This document shows, in pieces, positions 35,498 to 44,499 of a stretch of 64,000 nucleotides of DNA (position 1 is the stretch's first letter; each line of letters starts with the position of its first letter). Both the position numbers and the translations under genes were made by a program. The notes under the pieces were generated by a model that saw nothing but the letters and a program-made list of their open reading frames with translations, did no database searches and was not told the origin of the DNA. Location of the stretch: positions 1,818,545 to 1,882,544 of the forward strand of contig JAJEKV010000084.1 in assembly GCA_021234155.1 (NCBI GenBank), written 5' to 3'. This DNA is from Isoetes taiwanensis (Eukaryota; Streptophyta; Lycopodiopsida; Isoetales; Isoetaceae).

Positions 35498-35815
35498 TTA
35501 TGGCATACATGATGGCATATTGGTGATATTATCAAGCTCATAAGCGTCGCGCTCTGGAATCCAAACAAGATTAATAACAACACGGTACTCGCCGGGGGAA
35601 TCTCTCTCTCGACTCTCTGCTATACCATTCAGCCAGGGATCAAGGATGATACCTCTTTGCTTGCATGCATATAGATCTTTGAAGCTCATAGAGCAAATGG
35701 AGTCGAGATGTTCAGCAGGAGGACGCAATTGCGACCTCTCAAGAACTCTAGCAGGACGTCGAGACATAGAAAATGAATGCTTTATGCCATCAAATGCAGC
35801 TACACTTATACCCAT
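35498..35815 (-). CDS. Unrecognised small protein, paralogue A
   Basis: About 105 aa from ATG 35815 to the stop at 35498. The N-terminus is basic (SMSRRPARVLERSQLRPP). The second half reads FKDLYACKQRGIILDPWL, then VVINLVWIPERDAYELDNI. It aligns with the plus-strand ORF 35909-36196 through D-L-x2-C-(K/R)-x-RGI-(I/V)-L-x2-WL, about 12 residues, then V-(V/I)-I-x-L-(V/I)-W-x-(P/R)-(E/R). Retention of the same small fold on opposite strands suggests a real protein. I do not recognise the family and assign no function. It lies about 160 bp after the transposase relic and may be element cargo. Confidence 0.45.
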   Translation of the reverse strand: MGISVAAFDGIKHSFSMSRRPARVLERSQLRPPAEHLDSICSMSFKDLYACKQRGIILDPWLNGIAESRERDSPGEYRVVINLVWIPERDAYELDNITNMPSCMP

Positions 35816-35908
35816 AAAATTATTGACGTCCACTGTAGCAACATTATTGGGTATATACGAGTATCATATTCTATGTATATACCTTCAATAATTTTGGTGA
35901 GTGTAACT

Positions 35909-36196
35909 ATGCATCAAATTGCCGAGTCCATCAACATTAGCCTCTGTCTAGCTATGGCACATTCTGGTCCTCAACGTGATTTCATTACTTGCAAGATGAA
36001 CCACGAGGACCTCTTGCAGTGCCGCAAGCGAGGTATAGTGCTTGAGGACTGGCTGACCATTGTTGCTATCAATCCTGCCTACCATTATCCTGATCCCTTC
36101 GATGTTATCATCCATCTTATATGGAATAGAGAGCATCAATTGTTCATGATCGAAAGGATCTCTAAAGCGCCTGGTGACGATGGTTCAGAAGAGTAA
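35909..36196 (+). CDS. Unrecognised small protein, paralogue B
   Basis: The frame is open from ATG 35777. ATGs at 35909 or 35954 are likelier starts because similarity to paralogue A begins near MAHSGPQRDFITCKMNHEDL. The core reads LLQCRKRGIVLEDWL, then DVIIHLIWNREHQLFMIERI, and ends DDGSEE. Codons are undamaged to the stop at 36196. The pair is head to head, with about 90-140 bp between likely starts, so a shared bidirectional promoter at about 35820-35900 is possible. Function unknown. Confidence 0.45.
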   Translation: MHQIAESINISLCLAMAHSGPQRDFITCKMNHEDLLQCRKRGIVLEDWLTIVAINPAYHYPDPFDVIIHLIWNREHQLFMIERISKAPGDDGSEE

Positions 36197-36699
36197 TAGT
36201 ACTTGTAATCTTGTTGTAATCTGCTTGTATTAGTATACAACATGTATACATAACCTTTTGTAATACACATAACCGTACTATAAGTATAGAGGTATACATA
36301 ACCCTCCGAGGTATACTATATAAAAATTATTCCAACTTGTCTTCTATATTCCAAATTTAATGAAACTCTGCTTTTATGCTAAATTAAGGTAAATTTTAAG
36401 GAACTTTCACACCACCTGTTATGTCAAGTGACAACATTACAAAATCTGTTAAAACTGGTTTCACATGTAATTTGTTATGTTATCTGTTGATATGGCAGAA
36501 TTTGTTAAGAACCTTTTTTGTACAAGAGTTTCTTATATTAATTAGTAACAAAACAGAATTTATTAACGATCATTTCACATTGCACAATTACAACTTGTTA
36601 TGTTATTTTAGGTTTCTGCTTTTACACTGAAAATACAAGTGTGGGTCCATTCAAAATCAATGCATGTTTATGATATTTAACCAATTGTAAACTTCGTAA
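36197..36699. other. AT-rich spacer
   Basis: Contains short repeats such as gtatacataacc (36240-36310) and a duplicated acttgttatgttat motif. No coding signal seen. Confidence 0.5.
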
Positions 36700-37053
36700 C
36701 TACCTCATATAACGAAGCAGACTATTGTCTGACCTTATGATGTAGACAATGCAAATGCTACCTGGAGTTATTGGACCCAACCCATGCTTTGCTGAAGTAA
36801 GAGAGAGGCATATTCTAACCCAGCCTCCAACCTTAAATTCTTCCACTGTTTCTATTCTGCAAGTTGTGCCTCGAGATCGATTGCAAATTTCAAGAATGTC
36901 TTCGTACCGCATGCTATCTGTATCAGCAGTAAAAGCTTCTAGCCCCCTAATCATCGTGGCTTTTGATATGGATATGGTAGCTCGGGGGAGTGGCCTTGAA
37001 CGTTGGTCTTGGTGGACTAGCATGGGTGTGTGAGAAGGGCAAACTAATAGCAT
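36700..37053 (-). pseudogene. Fragment resembling E3 ubiquitin ligase KEG (HERC2-like repeat)
   Basis: The 117-aa frame ends in ETVEEFKVGGWVRICLSLTS, then AKHGLGPITPGSICIVYIIR. That matches a HERC2-like repeat of plant KEEP ON GOING (KEG), known as a large RING, kinase, ankyrin and HERC2-repeat E3 ligase of about 1600 aa. Only about 100 residues are present, with none of the RING, kinase or ankyrin parts, and the frame stops right after DNSLLRYMR. The preceding RGLEAFTADTDSMRYEDIL segment I do not place. Its first codons lie in an inverted-repeat arm. Best explained as a captured exon fragment inside an element. Confidence 0.55.
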
Positions 37054-37122
37054 GGCAAGGCAACTAAATGGCAGTTGTAATGGTTATAGTCAAATAATAT
37101 CTATTAAGCCAAGCTAATCTCC
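36965..37122. repeat. Left arm of a 158-bp inverted repeat
   Basis: Reverse complement of 37735-37891 with about 3 differences (ggg/aag, one 1-bp indel, a/g). It runs from gatatggatatggtagc to aagctaatctcc and includes the 5' end of the KEG-like fragment. Confidence 0.9.
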
Positions 37123-37734
37123 TTATAATATCCCAGTCCAAAAATAGCAGTTTCAAAAAGGCCAACTTCAAAAGATCATATCTCAGCGAATATAAGTCGG
37201 ATTATGGCGATCCAGGGCTCATTGGAAAGCTTTCAGTGTCTAGTTTCCGGATAACTCCTTGTGGATCGTGAGATATCTTTAAAAGAGTGGCCGTGGGTCA
37301 GACCGGACTGCACAGCCAAGATTGCCCTTTTTGAAGAGAACCTGCCTAGAAATTGCCATTGCCTTTTGCCTTGCTATTAATCTGCCTGTTCTCAACACCG
37401 GTTGGCCCGGTTGGGTGGAGAACTGCCATTATTTGCCTTGTATTGAGAATCTTCCTCTAGTTTTGGTGAACTAGAGCCGGATCATTTTGAGCTATTGGTG
37501 TAGTTCATATCAATCGGTGTAACTCATATCTTATGTTCATTGGATCTGTGCTTATTTATCTTCTTATTTCATGCTTAGATCATTTTGTCATTGCTAACGG
37601 TTATTCTGTGGAATCTGTAGCAAACCTAGACGGTTTACGGATTATTATGAGATCATGATTTGTTTGAAGAGATCTGGTATTCTATTTAGAGGAGATAAAA
37701 GGTATGATTTATTGTTGTGAATCATACCAATAGA
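37123..37734. other. 612-bp loop between the inverted arms
   Basis: No protein motif. The text (atatctcagcgaatataag, gtgagatatc, repeated tgccttg motifs) resembles untranslated mobile-element sequence. A short palindrome (tgatttattgttgtgaatca) precedes the right arm. Confidence 0.5.
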
Positions 37735-37891
37735 GGAGATTAGCTTGGCTTAATAGATATTATTTGACTATAACCATTACAACTGCCATTCAGTTGCCTT
37801 GCCATGCTATAGTTTGCCTTTCTCACACACCCATGCTAGTCCACCAAGACCAACGTTCAAGGCCACTCCCCCGAGCTACCATATCCATATC
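37735..37891. repeat. Right arm of the 158-bp inverted repeat
   Basis: Partner of 36965-37122, about 98% identical. Beyond the arm the KEG-like reading frame does not continue, so this arm is a partial duplicate. Confidence 0.9.
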
Positions 37892-40043
37892 AGCTTTGAG
37901 ATACCATGTTCTAAAAGATATATATATACTAGCATAAATTTCATTCAAAATGTATAATCAAGATTCATTCACATGCGTTAACGTAAAATGCAAGGAAATT
38001 AAAAAAAGAAAAGAGGCCAAACACTTCTTTATACACTTAAAACTCGCTTCGCTCTGCAATGATAGTGTATTACAACATGGCATTCATATTTATTGTGAAT
38101 TAGTACAGTTGAAAATAAATATTCCACCTGCATGATGAACATCAAATAATAAATACTTTATTGTCTTTCATGCATTACATGCCGTTAAGGTCATCTAGAC
38201 AAGGGCAAATTGCAATGAATTACTGATCATGTCAAGAGAAATATGTTGAATTCCGCAAAGAACTATGTACCATCTTCACTATCTAATCACGTAGACGACC
38301 ACTTCTAGTCGTGAAAACTCACTTTAAACATTCTATATTCCTCTAAGTTATCATATCTTCAGAAGCCATAATCAAATGCAAGGTATGATAGCTATGCACA
38401 TAGAGAAATGAGCAAAAATAATGAGTAAAAACTTGCAAGTATGACTAATGTTACATACATTACAAACTAGAAGAAACAGAAAAAGGACTTGAGCTAGGAT
38501 ATTTCTCGAAAAGTATTGAAGCCTCGATATAACCACAATAGAATGCAAAGGAATCAAAGGCAGAGATTGCAAAGAATTGATACCATTGAAATAAAATCAA
38601 CATCAGTCTAAATAATAAGGCAAACAATCACGACACCTGCATTTGCTATCAGACTCGATTCAAGTCTGCTCCGTCGAGTTCTTTGGACCGATTTGTGAAT
38701 GTTTTTCTTTTTTCCCTTTGCATCCATGGCTGCATATTTGCAAAAGTCAACTGATTCTTTTTCTGACTTTATCCTACCAGTCCGATTCTTCTGTTTCCCA
38801 CTCGTCCGGTATGGTTCACCTCCATTGAATCGATTTTGTGATATTGTCTTTGCTCCATTTGTTCCTCTTTTCTTCGCCACCATCGCCAAATTTTGGGTCT
38901 GTTCGTAGTTAAGTTTATATAATATATTGATATTTTTAATAATCAATGTTTAGTTTGGCGTGGTTGTTTAGGTTTACGATGTTGCGTGTGAGGGTTTGAG
39001 TCTTGTCAATGACATTTCTTTTTCTTCTATTTATTTGCACATAATGTTTCTTTTTATGTCCTGAGTTTTTTACGCATGCCATGCATTCTTTTTTTCCCAT
39101 TCTAGGTATTTGCAATTTTTTTTTCTTGGTTTTTCTTTTACGTTGACATTGACTAGTTTATTTGGCATATGCCTTGGATATTTTTTTTATTTTTTAGTTT
39201 TTGCACATTGAGTTATCACTTCATATTAAAAGCTGAGGTGGTGAAGAATAAGGCAGTAACAATACACTAAACTTATAAACTAACATACAATGAAATTATA
39301 GACCTGGAAGTATGTTATGGCAATCATAACATAGCCTCTTAAAAACATCTAAATGGATGAAACGATGCATGAATGGTAAGCTTCTCGGATCAACAGACCT
39401 AGAAAGGAAGCACCAACATACATGTGAAGATTATAATTTATTATAAGTCTAGATCTCTAGAGCAAAGGCTGGCATTGTTATATGATTTAGGTACAAGCAT
39501 GGTGAAGGGCTATAAATCCAGAAATTCTTATGGCACCTGCTACCATGTTCATAAGCAATTGTACTAATGCTTGTTTTTTATTCATTGTGGTGCAGGTAAC
39601 AAGAATTTATACTCCCTACAATGTTCACTTTTAATTCGTGTATGTATGCAACATTTCTAGATGATACTGAAAAAAAGAGCAAATATGGTGTATAATTGCA
39701 TATACTGTATTCTTCATACAATTTATGGTCTGGATTACAGTTTTAATTTCATTATTACACAGTAGAAAATTAAAAATAGTGATGTCTTATAATATAGTCA
39801 GAAAAGGAGAACTAAGAAGTATTGAAATGGAAATGTAAAGTTTAAGACCTCAAGGTTGGCATATTGAGATATTGGATGGAATATATTATGATTTACAGCA
39901 TGTTTTGTGACAAGATCTTTGCTCATAGATATAGGACACCTATATATTTATGAGGTTGCAAATTGTAATACTATTGGTCTTAGATCTTTAATGTTAAACA
40001 TCTAGGATGGTCTCCATAAAGGTCCATAGTAGATGTAAGAGGT
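37892..40043. other. No supported gene
   Basis: A basic ORF at 38608-38946 (minus; KKRGTNGAK, then GKKKNIHKSVQRTRRSR) has no recognisable domain. The rest is AT-rich with T-runs at 39100-39200. A T-run at about 40045-40054, followed by a rightward ctttatttaac, could be the 3' end of a short minus-strand retroelement piece. Confidence 0.45.
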
Positions 40044-40858
40044 CCTTTTTTTTTATGGAAGATGTCTTACTTTATTTAACAAGAAACGCAAGTACAAGTA
40101 AAGATGCAAAGACAAAAATAAAATCCCAGGGACATAATCAGGGATCTTGATTATGCTCCTGGGGATTATTCCACTATTGCTACCACTACTTGGGCTACCA
40201 GTGCCATTCTTCCTCCTGGGTTTTGGACTACCTCTCATCTTAATGCTGTTGCCAGCAGTCTCGGGGAAGTTATTCAAGTGTATTCCTCAAACTAATTTTC
40301 CTGCTGTGTGTATTCAAAAGAAGATCCCGTCCTCTTGGCATGATAAGGTGGTTTGCAAAACTGGGCCCAATAACTTTATCAATCTTCAAATTAACTACTC
40401 AAAAAGCCCTTATCCCAAAACTCCTAACCCCATTCCTGTCAAGGGAAAAGAGAAAGTTGGAACCTAAAGCTCAACAACCTATTGTAAGTAAGGAGAAAGG
40501 AGAAAGCAGTAATAAATGTACCACAACGAATTCTCTTCCCCTTATGAATATGGAAATTCAAGGAGGTATTATTTTTCAATTCCCTTCTAAATTCTCTTTT
40601 TTTTTTTTATTAATCCCATGAATATGAATGTCTCTATTTTGGATTGGAAAATCAAAGCTAACTTGGTGGTTCATGGAGGGACATCTAGGGATGATCAAGA
40701 TGAAATCTCAAGCACTTAGATGCAAGAAGATAATGATTAAGATCATCATGAAAAAATCAAATGGTCTCTTGTGACAGGCAAAACTAAAAGAGATAAGGGA
40801 AGGTATAAGAACTTGGAACCTACTAGGAGATCTCCAAGGAAAATTCAACCACCCTCAA

Positions 40859-41480
40859 ATGGATATCAACCTTAGGGGAATCACTTGGAACCTCCAGGGG
40901 ATCAATTCCAATCAGAAAAGAGGTAGAGTGAAGGTTTGTCTTAACTCTTTGAATTTGGATTTTATTTTCTTTCAAGAGCACAAAATTCATGACGACGGCA
41001 TTGATAACATTATTTCTGAAGTTCTTCCTATCAACTTTAACCATTGGTCTCTTATCTTAAAAATTCTTATCTTATCTTAAAGCTAACAACTCCTCTGTAG
41101 GTATCACCATAGCATGGCATAGTAGAATTAATTTGCGTGATATCCAGATGGTGAATGACAAATCCAAACGATGGCAGATTATCCATGGAATGATGGCCAA
41201 TATCATAATAGCTCTAGTTAACATTTATGCCTACCATCAGCCATCTGAGAGAGCTAGATTGTGGCATAATATCAAAAGCATCTTAGATAACATCCCTTAT
41301 GATGAATGTATTGTGCGTGGTGATTTCAATATGGTCACCCACAATTTCATGAGGAGCATGAATTTTAGAACGTTAAGTGATGAGGAAGGTGATAATTGGT
41401 CTAACCTCTTCACAAATCATCACCTATGCCTAGCCAGAGTGGTCCCCCACTCTTATAGTTGGAGTGATCATAGGGATTAG
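40859..41480 (+). pseudogene. LINE AP-type endonuclease domain
   Basis: Frame 40859-41080 holds GITWNLQGINS and DFIFFQEHKIHDD, the N-terminal metal-binding motifs. Frame 41133-41480 holds ALVNIYAYH, CIVRGDFNMV and YSWSDHRD, the central and C-terminal motifs with the SDH histidine. A frame change lies near 41075. The domain nicks target DNA to prime reverse transcription. Confidence 0.8.
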
Positions 41481-42056
41481 CCTATTTGTTGCCTTCGTGA
41501 TAGATTTTATCTCAGTGAAATTTTCTGGAACAACAGCTTGAGGGTGACCAAAATGTCTAAATATACTCTTTCAGATCATTTCCCCAGCTCATTCAAATCA
41601 AGGGAACCAAAGGAAAAGAAACTCTTATTTCAAACTGAATACCAGTTCGCTGGAGCATGAGGATTTCATCATCAAGCTGAATGAGGTTCTAGATCGGATG
41701 GGTAAACCTGATGGTCACATTGGATGGATGGATTGGTGGGTGAGAACCTCCAAAAGAATCAAGAACTGGCTTAAGGTTTGGGGTAAAGAGATTCACCAGC
41801 AAGATACAACTAGGTTGCAAGACTTGAGGACTGAATATGAGATCTCGAATGGTCAGCATAAGGAAGATATCAAAATACAGATTGAAAAAGAGGAGATTAA
41901 AATAGCCAGGGGAAGATTAAAGCCAAGATCCAAGAGCTTAAAGAGGATGAAAGGAGCAATTCCGAATATTTCTTTGTCAAAGCCAAGGGCAAAGTAAAAT
42001 AAAATCATATTTGCAATATTCAATGGGAAGGCAACAATCTTGAAGATGAGAGGCAA

Positions 42057-42394
42057 ATGAAGACTGCCGCCACTGAACACTTCAAAAGAATCATGGGCAC
42101 CTCTCAAGATACAGGCCTTCAGGACATTGATAATTTCCTTGATATCCATTCTATGGTTACTAACAAGATGAATGATTCCCTTTCCAGGCAATTTACTAAT
42201 GCTGAGATTCTCACAGCCCTTGAGGGTATGGAGAATGGTAAAACCCCTGGGCCTGATGGTTTTCCTGCTGAATTCGCCTTGGTAACATTGTTGTCTCTAT
42301 AGCCTGACTTGGACTATAGGCCAATCTCTTTAACTAATGTGGTGTACAAGCTCATTTCAGATCCATAGCTGCAAGACTCAAGTCTTTTTTGGAT
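42057..42394 (+). pseudogene. LINE reverse transcriptase, N-terminal piece
   Basis: ENGKTPGPDGFPAEF is the LINE RT entry motif. A short deletion or shift follows, then DYRPISLTNVVYKLI in another frame and ARLKSFLD, where the hairpin-rich element is inserted in the GAT codon. Confidence 0.75.
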
Positions 42395-43053
42395 CCCATC
42401 GATCCGAGACATCGGATCGCCATTCTAGAATGGGACGAGCATGCATGTTTTGCATGCATGCGGGCGGCGCATGCCCGTTCTGGTTGGGAGTTCGCTATTT
42501 TAGGCGCGTTCCTGCTTCGACTTCTCATCGGCGCTTCCTCTTCTCTCTCAGCAGTACCTTATTCTCTTTGAACCCACCCTCCCCCCCTCCCCCCTTTCTT
42601 TGTTATTGTATTTTTATCACGTGGCACGCGCGTAATCAGCCCCTCCACTCTGGGAGGTTTGTTTTGTCTTGTTGTTTTGTTGGTGATGTGCAGGTACAGG
42701 TTAGCGAGCGGCATCTGTTTCAACTTTTCCATTCGTGGGTTTTGGGAGCGATTTTTATGCCTTACGTTTGTCCAAGCCCCTTGCCGAAGGCTTATCACTA
42801 GGGTTTTTCCTCGAAAACCCGAAAGGGCGGGGTTTTTTAATCCCGGTGATAAGCTTTCGGCAGGTACACTAGCCCAGTCTCTATTAGCATTGTATTTTAT
42901 TGGGGTCCAAATGATATAATTGGATTTCCCTTTATTTTTTATGGGTAGTTCGCATGTGTGCGGCTACCCACTATCCACCATTGTAGAAAATCTGCTGAGA
43001 TGAATGAGAAGCAATCGGGCGGTTTGTTGGTTTCATGCGAGTCCCATTCTAGA
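42395..43053. mobile_element. Hairpin-rich nonautonomous element, copy A (659 bp)
   Basis: Inserted in the host LINE RT after GG-AT, with an AT on both sides (42393-42394 and 43054-43055). Removing the element restores SFLD joined to VIISKTQS in frame. It starts cccatcgatccgag and ends cccattctaga. Hairpins: cgatccga/tcggatcg with loop gaca (42400-42419); gcatgca/tgcatgc (42440-42457); ccttgccgaaggcttatcac paired with gtgataagctttcggcagg (42779-42864); tgggtag/ctaccca enclosing cgca/tgcg (42942-42970). Ends share an inverted attctagaatgggac. No coding capacity. Copies B and C are at 58141 and 58503. Confidence 0.85.
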
Positions 43054-43055
43054 AT

Positions 43056-43578
43056 GTTATCATCAGCAAAACTCAAAGCACCTATTTGAAGGGAAGATTT
43101 ATCCTTGGCAATGTAGCAGCTACCTCATTGGGAATCAGTTGGGCCAAAGACTCTGGCCAAGACATTGGTCTTTTAAAGCTTGATATTATTAAGGCTTTTG
43201 ATACTGTGAGCTGGAAGTTCCTGAGTCGTTGCTGCCAAAAATTGGGGTTCTCTGAAGAGGTTATCTCTACGTTTTTGGCTGTTCTTAAGAATTCTAATCT
43301 TCTGTTCTCATAAATGGTGAGTGTAGTCGCTTCTTTGATATTAGAAGGGGAGTCAAGCAGGGTTGCCCCCATGCTCCCTTTTTATTCTTGATTGTGATGG
43401 AGGGTCTCCATAGCAACTTTCAAAAAAACAGGGATCTCAACCCTATTAAGGAGCTCAGCTTTCCTCTTAATCAAAGGGATAGAGAACTTCTTAATGTTCA
43501 TTTTGCAGATGATACTTTCCTCTTTGTGGAGCTGAAGACCATAACATTCAAGTGGCTAAGCATATCTTGAATAATTTT
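43056..43578 (+). pseudogene. LINE reverse transcriptase, palm piece
   Basis: Reads YLKGRFILGNVA, LLKLDIIKAFDTVSWKFL (motif A, catalytic Asp), RRGVKQGCPHAPFLF in a second frame, then VHFADDTFLFVE, the FADD form of the catalytic YADD. It ends at VAKHILNNF, where the minus-strand LINE is inserted, and continues at 48756 with the same ILNNF repeated by the target duplication. Confidence 0.85.
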
Positions 43579-43969
43579 TTTTTTATTTTTTTTTTTTGAG
43601 AGAATGGGGTTTTTTTCATTAATTATAGAAAAAGGTACATTGATGTGAGTGAGCCATGTAATTGACTACTCAACATTAAGCATATAATCAAAATAGACAA
43701 AATAGCCATAGATAGTTGTTGTACTAAACAAATAGCACAAGTGTTTGGAAATATGAAGTCCTTGACTTCCTTGTGGGAGTTATGAAACCTGCAGTGCTGC
43801 TACTGAATTAAACCAATGGAGAACCAAAATTTAGCCACAATGATGTGACTGTAGGCAGCAGTATATGAACAAAAACCTGTAGCTCCTGAAAGTGCCCATT
43901 TTTGGATTCAGAGTGAGAGGATGAAGTGTTGTACATAGGATCATGAGGATTGGATGGCAAGATTGAAGT

Positions 43970-44499
43970 TCAGGAATTGGGATTTGGTAGGATATTGGAT
44001 ATAAACTGGTATGAATGAAGATAGTCAAGTTTTGGCTGGAAATCTGGATGCAGAATGAGAGTGTTACCATTTCCCCAGTTTAGCTCTTGAATAAGTCTGT
44101 CAGCATTGGTTGTGGACATCAGAATGATTAGTGTACCATAAGCATCTGCCAGACATCTGTGATGGTAATATCTTTGTCTGTAGTATTCAAATTGCTGGTC
44201 TGTCATCCTTCTGCTATTAATTTCTAGGAACCACCATAGTTGCACCATTAAGCACGCGTGCTCTCGCAAAACTCTATTGCCCAATCAATTTCCTGATCAG
44301 GGATGTCAGGAATGTCAATGTTTGTGACGCCTCTGACTAGGCCTGTCCATAAACCATCATCTGTATACTGAATATCATGTAATAACCTCTGCCCTGGGAA
44401 AAGTGAATGCTCAGTTGGCTCAACTGATGTATTAAAATCTCTGCTAAGGTTCATCATATAATCTTGCAGGAAGACAATCATTGTCAGTAAGAGTAGCAT
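43970..44499 (-). pseudogene. C-terminal tail of the minus-strand LINE
   Basis: Two frames: 44499-44248 (HSLFPGQRLLHDIQYTDDGL, then DIPDQEIDWAIEF) and 44284-43970 (YYRQRYYHHRCLADAYGTLI). They sit where many plant LINEs carry an RNase H, but the RNase H acidic motifs are not evident. I do not recognise the domain. The change of frame at about 44270 is a break. Confidence 0.5.

Noticed and set aside
38608-38946. Basic nuclear protein gene (KKRGTNGAK, RTRRSR)
   Set aside because: Lys/Arg-rich frame without domain, splice support or homologous copy in the window.
42395-43053. Hammerhead ribozyme (retrozyme) in the hairpin-rich element
   Set aside because: The ends contain GAGTCCC and GGGACGAG, recalling a hammerhead stem II, but the conserved CUGAUGA and GAAA core is not present in order.
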